64,000 nucleotides of DNA from Spartobacteria bacterium (GTDB lineage: Bacteria > Verrucomicrobiota > Verrucomicrobiia > Chthoniobacterales > UBA10450). Each line of letters begins with the position of its first letter. Position 1 is the stretch's first letter. The stretch covers positions 310,001 to 374,000 of the forward strand of contig PMSN01000025.1 of assembly GCA_003167555.1 (NCBI GenBank), given 5' to 3'. The translations under genes were made by a program, and so were the position numbers. This document shows positions 23,827 through 32,712 of this stretch, piece by piece. The notes under the pieces were generated by a model that did no database searches, had not been told where the DNA came from, and saw only the letters and a program-made list of their open reading frames with translations.

Positions 23827-25098
23827 TCAGAGCTTCGCCGGCTCGCCCAACAGCTCGACGATCCGCTTCAGCAAACGTCCGGCTCCGCCGCCATCGAGGC
23901 TGCGATGATCGAAGCTCAACGTGACCTGCGCTTCCGTGCGTGGAACGAATTCGCCTTTGCCTTCATCCCACGCCGGCACCTTTTTTCCAACGCCGAGCCC
24001 GAGTAACAACGTCTGATCCGGCAAAGGAATCGGCGTTCCCCATTCCAATCCGAAGCTGCCGAAGTTCGAAATAGAAGCAATCCCACCCGAAGTCATATCA
24101 CCAGTGAGCCGGCGGCGTCGCGCGAGATCGACCAGCTCCGCATAATGACTCGTTAGGTCGGCGAGGGAAGTTTTGTCGGCGTTCCGAATCACGGGAACCA
24201 TGATGCCGTCCTGCGCTTCCACCGCGACACCGATGTCGATCGATTTGGAGCGAATCGCGCGTCCGCCAATCAGACGCGCGGCGGCGTTTGGTTGCTCCGC
24301 GAGCGCGAGCGCGAGGGCGCGTAGTGCGTAGAGCGCGGGCCCCGGCTTGGGATCACGTTTGGCGCGGTCCTGCAACACGGGATCGAGACAAACGGAAAGG
24401 CCAACCGTGGCGAGCGGTCGCGTCCAGCTGCGCCGCATCGCATCGGCCACGCCGGTGCGGATCGCGCTCGCATCCTCGCCTGATTGCTTTTCGATTCCGC
24501 CCAAAAATTTCTCCAGGTCTTTGATCGTGACCCGACCCGCGTTTCCGCTGCCGGCGATCCCCGCCAGATCGGCTTGGGTCAATTGCAGCTCGGCCATGCG
24601 TGCGCGAATTCGCGGCGATAGATAGCCCGCGCCCTTTGTGCTCGCGGGAACGGGCAGCACGCCAGCTTTATCGACCTGGAAATGCGAACCGGCTGCCACG
24701 GGCGGCAGGCCTTTTTCGTCGATTTGGAAGTGCGAGCCGCTTCCGTCTTGTGTCCGCACCGCTTTCGCCGATTCCTCTTCGCGACCCGGCACTTCCTTCG
24801 CCACGTCGCCTTTCGGCGGCTGCGGTGCGCGCTTCTGGAAACGCGCGGCATCGGCTTCGCTCGCTTCAACGTAACCGAGCACCGCACCGACGGCATAAGT
24901 TCCTTTCACCTCGGCATCGATCTTCGCGATCTCGCCCGCGCACGGCGTGGTCACGCCCATGACGGCCTTGTCGGTCTCGACCTCGATGATTTCCTGGTCG
25001 GTGGAAACTTTATCGCCCGGCTGGACCTTGATCGCAACGATCGTCGCCTCGGCCATCGATTCGCCGAGCTGCGGCATAGTGATTGGGACTTGTGGCAT
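23827..25098 (-). CDS. Dihydrolipoamide acyltransferase (E2) of a 2-oxoacid dehydrogenase complex
   Basis: The 423-aa E2 has one lipoyl domain with the lipoylated Lys in EVETDKAVMGV, a linker, a peripheral-subunit-binding domain (LSPRIRARMAELQLTQADL), and the catalytic trimer domain ending in LSFDHRSLDGGGAGRLL, which contains the HxxxDG active site. The linker contains two near copies of SHFQ(I/V)D(E/K)(K/A)G, so it looks internally duplicated. It follows E1 beta by about 120 bp, most of which is a palindromic repeat. Substrate (pyruvate, branched-chain or acetoin) is not fixed by sequence. No E3 gene is in the window. Confidence 0.93.
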   Translation of the reverse strand: MPQVPITMPQLGESMAEATIVAIKVQPGDKVSTDQEIIEVETDKAVMGVTTPCAGEIAKIDAEVKGTYAVGAVLGYVEASEADAARFQKRAPQPPKGDVAKEVPGREEESAKAVRTQDGSGSHFQIDEKGLPPVAAGSHFQVDKAGVLPVPASTKGAGYLSPRIRARMAELQLTQADLAGIAGSGNAGRVTIKDLEKFLGGIEKQSGEDASAIRTGVADAMRRSWTRPLATVGLSVCLDPVLQDRAKRDPKPGPALYALRALALALAEQPNAAARLIGGRAIRSKSIDIGVAVEAQDGIMVPVIRNADKTSLADLTSHYAELVDLARRRRLTGDMTSGGIASISNFGSFGLEWGTPIPLPDQTLLLGLGVGKKVPAWDEGKGEFVPRTEAQVTLSFDHRSLDGGGAGRLLKRIVELLGEPAKL

Positions 25099-25111
25099 AA
25101 ATTGTCAGCTA

Positions 25112-25207
25112 GTCATTCCGAGCGGAGCGAAGCGAAGTCGAGGAACCCCGTGGCGTAGCGGACGGTAATGCAACGGGGTCCTTCGACTCCGCTTCGCTCA
25201 GGATGAC
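25112..25207. repeat. Palindromic repeat inside the dehydrogenase operon
   Basis: Arms GTCATTCCGAGCGGAGCGAA and complement ending CTCAGGATGAC occupy the gap between E1 beta and E2. It belongs to the GAGTCGAGG subfamily with an extra GCGAA step. It may attenuate E2 relative to E1. Confidence 0.85.
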
Positions 25208-25218
25208 AGCAATCATAA

Positions 25219-26187
25219 TCATTCGCTAAGGACTTGCCGCGCTTTGGCCGCGATCGTCTTCGCGTTGGGCCGATGCTCGCTCCAAAGATTCGGGTGATAA
25301 GGAATCGGCGTGTCCTTCGCGTTGAGGCGCGCCGGAGCGGCATCGAGCAGATGGAATCCTTCAGTCGCGACGCGCGCGATCACTTCCGCCGTCACGCCGC
25401 CCCACGGGAACGCTTCGCCGACGCACAGCAGTCGCCCGGTGCGCGCGACCGACGCGAGCACGGTATCCGTATCGAGCGGCTTGACCGATCGAAGATCGAC
25501 CACTTCGATCTCGATACTGTCGGCACTGAACTGCTGCGCAACGGCGAGCGCTTCATGGACCATTGCGCTATTAGTCACGATGCTGAGATCGCGTCCCGGC
25601 CTAACGACTCGTGCTTTCCCAATCGGCAATTTCTCCGTCGGGAGCGCGTCGGCCTTGAGATGATAATAAAGATACTTGTGCTCGCAGTAGATGACCGGGT
25701 CGTCGATCGCGACCGCGTCGATCAACATCGTGTAGGCATCTTCGACCGTCGCGGGCGTGAGGACGACCAGCCCGGGATAATGCGAGTAGAGCCCTTCCAT
25801 GCTCTGGCTGTGGAATGGGCCGCTGCCTTTCGTTCCGCCTGACGGCAGGCGCACGGTGATCGGGCAGGGGACCTGGGTGCGCCAATACTGGGTGCCGGCG
25901 TTGTTGAGAATCTGGTTCAGCGCGATGCTGGAGAAATCCGCGAACTGCATTTCCACGATCGGCCGCATTCCTTCCATCGCCGCGCCGATCGCGGTGCCGA
26001 CCATGGCGTCTTCGCTGATCGGCGTGTTCAAGACGCGCCCGGGAAATTGTTCCGCCAGACCTTTCGTGGCTTTGAACGCGCCACCGAATTTTCCGGCGAT
26101 GTCCTGACCGTAGATGAAGACGCGCTTATCTTCGCGGAGGAGGTAAGTCTGCGCCTCGCGGATCGCTTCGAGGTAGGTGACGCTCAC
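25219..26187 (-). CDS. 2-oxoacid dehydrogenase E1 subunit beta
   Basis: E1 beta, with E1 alpha, makes the thiamine-dependent decarboxylase. It is 322 aa from the GTG at 26187, which overlaps the TGA of E1 alpha in GTGA. Family signatures include FIYGQDIAGKFGGAFKAT, VEMQFADFSSIALNQI and LPSGGTKGSGPFHSQSMEGL. The C-terminal transketolase-like domain has VVDLRSVKPLDTDTVLAS and the GEAFPWGGVTAEV segment. Translation is coupled to E1 alpha. Confidence 0.94.
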   Translation of the reverse strand: MSVTYLEAIREAQTYLLREDKRVFIYGQDIAGKFGGAFKATKGLAEQFPGRVLNTPISEDAMVGTAIGAAMEGMRPIVEMQFADFSSIALNQILNNAGTQYWRTQVPCPITVRLPSGGTKGSGPFHSQSMEGLYSHYPGLVVLTPATVEDAYTMLIDAVAIDDPVIYCEHKYLYYHLKADALPTEKLPIGKARVVRPGRDLSIVTNSAMVHEALAVAQQFSADSIEIEVVDLRSVKPLDTDTVLASVARTGRLLCVGEAFPWGGVTAEVIARVATEGFHLLDAAPARLNAKDTPIPYHPNLWSEHRPNAKTIAAKARQVLSE

Positions 26188-27209
26188 GGAATTTGGTCGA
26201 CGAGTTCGCGCGTCGAGACCGCGCACCAATCTTCTTCGCTACCGACTGGTGCGTCTTCTTGCTGCGCAGTCGCGACGGCCTCGTCGACTTCGGCCGCGAT
26301 CTCGGCCCGCATTTGCTGCAAGCCTGCGCGATCGAGGAGTTCATGCTCGAGGATGAATTGCTCGGTGCGTTGCAACGCATCTTGGGCGAACGGCTCGCGC
26401 CGAATGTCGTCGGTCACGTAGCTCGCATCATCATGTTCTCCGTGACCGGCGAGACGTAAAGTCGATGCGACCACGAGCTGAGGTGGACGACCAGCCCGCG
26501 CGCGCTTGACGGCGGCGCCTATGACGTCGAGGCACTGCGTGAGGTCGGTGCCGTCGACCGAGCTGCCCTCGTAACCGTAGCCTTTCGCACGATCGACCAG
26601 ATCCGCACAGGCGAACTGGCGGTCGTTAGGCGTGGAGTAGGCGTAATGATTGTTGGTCGCGACGATCACCAGCGGCACATGCTCGACCGCGGCGATGTTC
26701 ATCCCTTCGTGCGTCGCACCAGTTTGCATGCCGCCTTCGCCAATGGTCGTTAGGCCGATGAAACCTTTCTCGCCCTTCATCCGCTTCGCGAGCAATTTGC
26801 CGACCACGACCGGAATCATCGCGCCCAGATGGCTGATCATCGCGAGCTGCCCCGCCTTCGGGCAGCCACGATGAATATTCCCGTCGCGCCCGCGCATCGG
26901 GCCGAGTCGCGAACCAAGATAAGTGCGCGCCACATCGACCAGCGGCTCGCCAAACACCGAGCGCCCGGCCTGATCGCGAATGAGCGGTGCGAAGACGTCG
27001 CCCTTCTGCAAAAAAATCCCGCAGGACACGCTGACCGCTTCCTGGCCTTTGCCGAGGTAAACGCCGCCGGTGATCAGGCCCCCGCGATAAAGACTTGCGA
27101 GTTTATCCTCGAAAATCCGCGTCTGGAGCATGATGCGGAACGCTTCGAGGTATTTCTCGTGTGGCGCCGCTTTCGAGGTCGAGGCGTCACGTTCCGCGGT
27201 TTGAAGCAT
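26184..27209 (-). CDS. 2-oxoacid dehydrogenase E1 subunit alpha
   Basis: The 341-aa subunit has the ThDP site in GEGGMQTGATHEGMNIAAVE and VIVATNNHYAYST. The GEG rather than GDG start, and the GRDGNIHRG loop, are shared with branched-chain and acetoin-type E1 alpha subunits, so the complex may act on branched-chain 2-oxoacids or acetoin rather than pyruvate. That is inference. It is the first gene of the E1 alpha-E1 beta-E2 group. Confidence 0.92.
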   Translation of the reverse strand: MLQTAERDASTSKAAPHEKYLEAFRIMLQTRIFEDKLASLYRGGLITGGVYLGKGQEAVSVSCGIFLQKGDVFAPLIRDQAGRSVFGEPLVDVARTYLGSRLGPMRGRDGNIHRGCPKAGQLAMISHLGAMIPVVVGKLLAKRMKGEKGFIGLTTIGEGGMQTGATHEGMNIAAVEHVPLVIVATNNHYAYSTPNDRQFACADLVDRAKGYGYEGSSVDGTDLTQCLDVIGAAVKRARAGRPPQLVVASTLRLAGHGEHDDASYVTDDIRREPFAQDALQRTEQFILEHELLDRAGLQQMRAEIAAEVDEAVATAQQEDAPVGSEEDWCAVSTRELVDQIP

Positions 27210-27290
27210 CCAACGAGTTAGCCATTGAGCCCAAAGCGGCGCAAAGTGTTTTTTGGTGAACAGCTAATTCCCGCGCCGAGATTTGTTCCC

Positions 27291-30200
27291 CTAGCGCGAG
27301 AGCGCCATACCTTCTTCGTGCTCTTCGCCTTCGAGCGGGAAATTCCGTTGCGTCGCTTTCTGCGGCGATTGCCGCTTCAGTTCGCCGTCGCTCCCGCGGT
27401 CGCCGGATAATTTCATCCCGACAAGTTTGCTCACACCCCGCTCTTCCATCGTGACGCCGTAAAGAATGTCGGCCTTCGCGATCGTGCGCTTGTTGTGCGT
27501 GATGATGATGAACTGGCTTTGCGAAACGAAGCGCTCGAGCACGCGGATGAACCGGTTGATGTTGCTCTCGTCGAGCGGCGCGTCCATTTCGTCCAGGATG
27601 CAGAACGGGCTCGGCCGCACCATGTAGATCGCGAAGAGCAACGCGACCGCCGTCATGGTGCGCTCGCCGCCGGAAAGGAGCGACACGCTTTGCAATTGCT
27701 TGCCCGGAGGCCGCGCCGTGATCTCGATGCCGCAGTTGAGCGGATCGTTCTCGTCCTGGAGCGAAAGATCGGCCCGCCCGCCGTCGAAAAGTTCCCGGAA
27801 CATCTCGCGGAAATTGACGCGGACTTGCTCGAACGTTTCGGCGAAAAGTTTTTGCGTCGTGCTGTTGATCCGTGCGATCACGTCGAGCACTTCGCGGCGC
27901 GCGGCGACGAGATCGCTGTTCTGTGTCTCGAGAAAACGGTAGCGCTCCTCGAGTTCGTCGTACTCATGCACGGCCTCGAGGTTGACCGGCCCCATGTTGT
28001 CGAGCTGCCGGGTGAGATCGGCGATCAACTGCTCAAGGTTTGCGTCATCTGGGTGGATCGGCTGCTCCGCGGGCGATGCGGAAGATGTCGTGGCTTCGCT
28101 GCCATTATCAGCATCGAGCGACCCTTCGGCTCGGCTCAGGACAGGCTCCGCGCTCGATCCACCAGCCCGGCGCTTCGTCACGACGCTCAACGTTTTTTGA
28201 AAGACAAGGGCGTCGGTCGTGAACGAATGCAGATCGACCTGGTAACGGCGCATCACATGCTCGGCCAGATTTTCGGTGCGCAATTGCAGCTGGGTTTGAC
28301 GGACTTCCTGTTTGCCACGCAGATCGCGCAGGTCGTTTAGGGAATCACGCAGGCCGCGGAGTTGCGATTCTTGCTCGTTCACCGCCGCGAGGCGCGAGCT
28401 TCGTTCGCCTGTAAGTCCCGCGACGGACTTCCCGGCGTCTTCCAGCGCGGACGTTTGCTCGGAAATGCGCACCTCGGCTTCTTGGGATTCCGTCGCTTGT
28501 CGGGCCAGCCGGTCTTGATACGTCGCGATGTCGGAGCGTCGCGCGGCGACCAGGTCGGCCAGCTCAGCTTCACGCGCGGCCATGGGCTGGCGATGATTGA
28601 CCAGACTCTCGTGGCGCTGCCGTTCCGTCGCCACGGCAAGACGCAGCTCATTCAATTTCTCGGCAGCGTCCTCTTCCTGCGTCCGCGCATTTTCGCGCTC
28701 CTCTTCGGCAGCGCTCTTGCGCGTTTGTTCTTCGTCGAAATTCTTCCGCAGCGATTCCAGGTCCTGCTCGAGTTGGGCGATTCGCGCGTCGGCGCTCTGG
28801 ACCTGTTGCTCCAGGGTGCTCTTCTCCGTTTGCAAACCAGCCAGCTTTTGTTCCGCATCCTGCACCGCGCGTTCCGCGGATAGAATTTCGACGCCGGCTT
28901 GCGATTGACTCTGATGCGCCGCCTCATGGTTCTGGCGCGCCGCGTCCACAGCGAGATTGGCAGCTTCGAGTTTTTCCTTCGACTGCTCGCACGCCGTAAT
29001 CAGCGCGCCGCGTTCCGTCTCGAGCGATTCCCATTCCTGCTCGAGCGTGGTGAGAATCGCTTTCCGTCCCAGAAGCGAATCGCCGGCCGCGATAGGACTT
29101 CCCCCGAAGATGATTCCTTCCACGGAAATGAACTCACCGCGGAGCGTGGCGAATTGCAGGTTGCCCGCGCGTTTCTTGAGTTCGAGAGCAGTTGCCAGAT
29201 CGGAGACGATCGCCACATCGCGCAATAATTGCCTAACGAGTGGTGCCAGCGTGTCTGGCGCGTCGACTTTTTCAATGGCCCATGCCAGCGCGCCTCCGGG
29301 AAGTTTGGACGGCGGTGGGAACGCTACGCCGGCTGACAACGCGGGGATCGCCAACGCGGCCTGCCCCAATTTCTTTTCGGTCAGCGTCGAGAAAATTTCC
29401 GCGGCGAGATCTGTGTTCTGCAAAACAACGGCGTGCATGCTCCGGCCCAACGCCGCTTCCAGCGCCGGCACGAATTCACGGTCGACATTGAGGCTGGCAA
29501 CGAGCGCGCCCGCGATCGCCGGGCGAATTCGATCAGGATCGTCGAGTCCTTTCAGGATCGCCTGTGAGCCTTTCTCCAGGCCTTCGCCTTCCGCGGTCAT
29601 CTGACGCAACACTTCGAGACGCGCCTGCTTTTCGGCGAGCAAGCGTTCCACGCGGATGATTTCCTTCTCGGCCTCCGCGAGATTGCCGCGGTGCTGTTGC
29701 GTTTGCTCCTCCGCCGTGCGCAACGCCTGGCGCAATTCCTCCGCCGTTTGCTGCTGGCTTTTCATGGCCGATTGAGCGCGGGCGAGGTCCGCGCGCGTTT
29801 GCTCGACGTGGCGCGTCGCCTCATCGAAGCTGCGGCTCAGCTCGAGGATTCGCGCAGCGGTGGCATCGCGTCGCGCCACGATTCCGGTGAGTTCATTCTG
29901 CAAACCGGTCATGCGGCTCTCGGATTTCGAAAGCGACATCTCAAGCGAATGGAGTTCCTCCTCCTTTTGCGCGCGCTCAGCGCGAGCCGACTGCAGCATT
30001 TCAGTGAGCTGCTCGACCTCGCGGTTCTTCGTCTCGAGAAGTTGATTGGTCTTCGCAATGAGCGCGTCGGCCTCATGCAGCTGCGACTCCTGCTCGCTTC
30101 GTTTTGTTTCCGCAGAGGCGATGTCGCTTTCGTAACGCGCGATTAATTCCTCGAGTTCTTGCGCGCGCTGGCGATTGAAATCGATCCGATTGCGCAGCGC

Positions 30201-31094
30201 GGCCAGGTCACTCTGGACACGCTGCACTTCCGCGCGGGCATCGCCGATCTCGCTGTCAATTTCATCCAGGCGGCCGCGCTTCTCCGCGAGCTGGTTCTCG
30301 CTCGTCTCGATTTTTTCGTGCGCGCTGCGTTCCGCTTCCACGAGGCGCGCCACTTCCGCGCGGCCGCGCTCGGATTCGGCCTGGAGGTCATCGAGCTGAC
30401 GGCGCGAATGGTGAGTGTCGAGAACCTGAAGATCCGCCAGCAGCGTCTGGTAGCGGCGCGCTTTCCCCGCTTGGCGCTGGAGCGAACCGATCTGGCGTTT
30501 CACTTCCTTTATGATGTCGCCAATGCGGAGAAGATTCGCCTCGGTCGCTTCCAGTTTGCGCAACGCTTCGCGCTTTTGCGTTTTGTATTTCGTGATCCCG
30601 GCTGCTTCTTCAAAAACCGTGCGGCGATCCTCCGGACGCGAACTCAGAATCAAATCGATCTTGCCCTGCTCCATGATCGAGTAGGCGCTGCGACCGACGC
30701 CGGTGTCCGCGAACAGACTTTGGATATCGCGCAACCGGCAGACCGTTTTGTTCAGCAGATATTCGGAATTTCCATCGCGATAAACGCGGCGCGTGACGCG
30801 CACGTCGTGCCAATCCACGCCGAGCTCGCTGCCGCAATTCGTGAAAGTGAGGGAGACTTCGCCGAACCCAAGAGGCTTGCGCGATTCGGTTCCGTTAAAA
30901 ATAACGTCAGCCATTTCGCCACCGCGCAACGCCTTGGCCGATTGCTCGCCGAGCACCCAGCGCACGGCGTCGAGCACGTTCGATTTTCCGCACCCGTTCG
31001 GCCCGACGATGGCCGTGACGCCTTCGTGGAATTCAAAAATAGTTTTATCCGCGAAGGATTTGAAGCCGACGAGCTCGAGCGATTGAAGATGCAT
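27291..31094 (-). CDS. smc: Chromosome segregation ATPase SMC
   Basis: SMC is the condensin ATPase. From the ATG at 31094 (MHLQSLELVGFKSFADK) it is 1,267 aa. The N-terminal Walker A GPNGCGKSN, the long coiled coils, the hinge at about residues 510-640 and the C-terminal signature LLSGGERTMTAVAL with Walker B FCILDEMDAPLDES are all intact. In the second coiled coil near the head, a Ser/Gly/Glu-rich stretch (28080-28160) contains SSAEPVLSRAEGSLDAD, whose DNA looks like a dispersed palindromic repeat that has become coding. A basic C-terminal tail follows the ATPase head. Confidence 0.96.
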   Translation of the reverse strand: MHLQSLELVGFKSFADKTIFEFHEGVTAIVGPNGCGKSNVLDAVRWVLGEQSAKALRGGEMADVIFNGTESRKPLGFGEVSLTFTNCGSELGVDWHDVRVTRRVYRDGNSEYLLNKTVCRLRDIQSLFADTGVGRSAYSIMEQGKIDLILSSRPEDRRTVFEEAAGITKYKTQKREALRKLEATEANLLRIGDIIKEVKRQIGSLQRQAGKARRYQTLLADLQVLDTHHSRRQLDDLQAESERGRAEVARLVEAERSAHEKIETSENQLAEKRGRLDEIDSEIGDARAEVQRVQSDLAALRNRIDFNRQRAQELEELIARYESDIASAETKRSEQESQLHEADALIAKTNQLLETKNREVEQLTEMLQSARAERAQKEEELHSLEMSLSKSESRMTGLQNELTGIVARRDATAARILELSRSFDEATRHVEQTRADLARAQSAMKSQQQTAEELRQALRTAEEQTQQHRGNLAEAEKEIIRVERLLAEKQARLEVLRQMTAEGEGLEKGSQAILKGLDDPDRIRPAIAGALVASLNVDREFVPALEAALGRSMHAVVLQNTDLAAEIFSTLTEKKLGQAALAIPALSAGVAFPPPSKLPGGALAWAIEKVDAPDTLAPLVRQLLRDVAIVSDLATALELKKRAGNLQFATLRGEFISVEGIIFGGSPIAAGDSLLGRKAILTTLEQEWESLETERGALITACEQSKEKLEAANLAVDAARQNHEAAHQSQSQAGVEILSAERAVQDAEQKLAGLQTEKSTLEQQVQSADARIAQLEQDLESLRKNFDEEQTRKSAAEEERENARTQEEDAAEKLNELRLAVATERQRHESLVNHRQPMAAREAELADLVAARRSDIATYQDRLARQATESQEAEVRISEQTSALEDAGKSVAGLTGERSSRLAAVNEQESQLRGLRDSLNDLRDLRGKQEVRQTQLQLRTENLAEHVMRRYQVDLHSFTTDALVFQKTLSVVTKRRAGGSSAEPVLSRAEGSLDADNGSEATTSSASPAEQPIHPDDANLEQLIADLTRQLDNMGPVNLEAVHEYDELEERYRFLETQNSDLVAARREVLDVIARINSTTQKLFAETFEQVRVNFREMFRELFDGGRADLSLQDENDPLNCGIEITARPPGKQLQSVSLLSGGERTMTAVALLFAIYMVRPSPFCILDEMDAPLDESNINRFIRVLERFVSQSQFIIITHNKRTIAKADILYGVTMEERGVSKLVGMKLSGDRGSDGELKRQSPQKATQRNFPLEGEEHEEGMALSR
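28101..28160. repeat. Repeat-derived segment inside smc
   Basis: On the plus strand the DNA reads CGAGCGACCCTTCGGCTCGG followed by CTCAGGACAGGCTC, a short imperfect palindrome. It lies in a low-complexity insertion between the coiled coil and the C-terminal head. The end CTCAGGA resembles arms of the intergenic repeats. Confidence 0.45.
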
Positions 31095-31205
31095 GTAAAG
31101 GGCGGGCGCGCCCGCTCTTAATAACGGTATCGAGCCAGCGGAGAGCAAGCAAATAATACTAAATAGCGACCGGCGAAAGCGCCCGACCACAAGATATGGC
31201 GCAGG

Positions 31206-32531
31206 TCAGGCGCGGACGGGCTTTCGCGCGCGGACCGCCCATTGCACCAGATAGAGAACTGAGCCGACCGCGAAGACCGCGCCGTTGACCAGAAACTCCC
31301 GCTTGGTGGCGTGCGTCAGAATCCAGATGATGGCGGCGATCGCGAGCGGCGGAACGATCGGCGCGCCCGGGAAATTAAACGGCTTGGTTTCCGTGCGCAC
31401 ATCCCGCCGCATCAATTCCCAGGCGGCGGCGCAGCATATTATATAGAGCAACAACGCGGCGACGTTCGCCATGATCGCGAGCGACGCGAACGTGGACGTA
31501 AGCGACAGCAGGAACGCGATGATGCTGTAAGTGAGAATCGCCGCGTCGGGTGAATGCCACCGCGGATGCACATGAGCAATCCATCGCGGCAGAATGCCAT
31601 CACGACCGAATGCGAAGAACATTCGCGGTGAGCTGAGGATATCGCTCGCCACAAAACCGGATGCTGAAATGGTCGCGCCGGCCAGCAACAGCAGGCGACC
31701 GAAGTTTCCGAGAAACGAAGCGGCGGCTTCAGCGAGGGGAGCGGCCGTTTTGTCGGCAAGCTGCGGCCCCAATGTTCCTTGCGCGACCAGTTGAATCAAA
31801 ATGTAGAGCGCGGTGGTGATCGCGAGGGCGAGATAAATTGCGCGCGGCACGGTCCGCGCCGGATTCTTCACTTCGCCGCTCGGGATGAGCGCGACTTCAA
31901 TGCCGAAGAACGCGAAGAGGAGAAGCAAAACGGAATCCCCCAGAGCCTTGGTGCCAGGCCAACCGGGCCACGCCATTGCGGCTGGCTTGATGAAGAAAAC
32001 ACCGACAGCCACGAACACCAGGAGCGGAATGAGTTTAGCGATGGTCACAATGCCGACCGCACCGGTTCCGGCTCGCACGCCGCGAATATTAATCGCGGCA
32101 AGCAGTGCATAGATGACAAACATCAGCGCAGTTCGTGCCGGAGAACCACCGAACCACGGCGCCAGGGACACGACCGTGCCGACAAAAAAATTCACGACGG
32201 CCGCCACGCTCAAGAGTGCTGTCGTGCAGAAAAACAAACCGGTGATGAAGCCGACGTAACGCCCGAACGCCACTTCGGCGTAAGCGTACAGTCCACCCGT
32301 CAGCGAGACACGGCTGCCCGCCAGCGCGAAACAGGTCACGAACAAAGTCATCGCGATCGCACACGCGACGAATGCGATCGGCGCCGCGGCCCCCAATCCC
32401 TGAGCCACGAGCGCCGGCAACGCGAAGATACTCGCGCCGATCGTGGTGTTGATGATGTTTGCGGCCAGACCCGGGACGCCAATCGCGCGGACCAATTGCG
32501 CATCCGCGTTGCGCGGCGGTTCCCAAGACAT
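31206..32531 (-). CDS. Amino acid permease, APC superfamily
   Basis: The protein has 441 aa with 12 predicted membrane helices. The N-terminal GVPGLAANIINTTIGASIFALPA carries the broken first helix with the GA(S/G)IF substrate motif of APC transporters, and PSGEVKNPARTVPRAI after helix 6 is a family hallmark. Substrate is not predictable, probably an amino acid or polyamine at the inner membrane. The start is divergent from the M20 peptidase across a palindromic repeat. Confidence 0.9.
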   Translation of the reverse strand: MSWEPPRNADAQLVRAIGVPGLAANIINTTIGASIFALPALVAQGLGAAAPIAFVACAIAMTLFVTCFALAGSRVSLTGGLYAYAEVAFGRYVGFITGLFFCTTALLSVAAVVNFFVGTVVSLAPWFGGSPARTALMFVIYALLAAINIRGVRAGTGAVGIVTIAKLIPLLVFVAVGVFFIKPAAMAWPGWPGTKALGDSVLLLLFAFFGIEVALIPSGEVKNPARTVPRAIYLALAITTALYILIQLVAQGTLGPQLADKTAAPLAEAAASFLGNFGRLLLLAGATISASGFVASDILSSPRMFFAFGRDGILPRWIAHVHPRWHSPDAAILTYSIIAFLLSLTSTFASLAIMANVAALLLYIICCAAAWELMRRDVRTETKPFNFPGAPIVPPLAIAAIIWILTHATKREFLVNGAVFAVGSVLYLVQWAVRARKPVRA

Positions 32532-32570
32532 GCCGAGACACTGACCACGACCGCGGATCGAGACAAGTCT

Positions 32571-32650
32571 GTCATTCCGAGCGAAGTCGAGGAATCCCGT
32601 GGCGCGTCGATCGAAGTTCTACGGGGTTCCTCGACTTCGCTCGGAATGAC
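32571..32650. repeat. Palindromic repeat, GAAGTCGAGGAA variant
   Basis: Arms GTCATTCCGAGCGAAGTCGA and its complement TCGACTTCGCTCGGAATGAC flank 40 bases. It lies in the divergent gap between the permease and M20 genes. Confidence 0.87.
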
Positions 32651-32712
32651 GGGAGCCGCGCGTCAAACGAAGTCGTAGCCAAACCTGCGGAACTCGGTTT
32701 AGTTTACCCACT

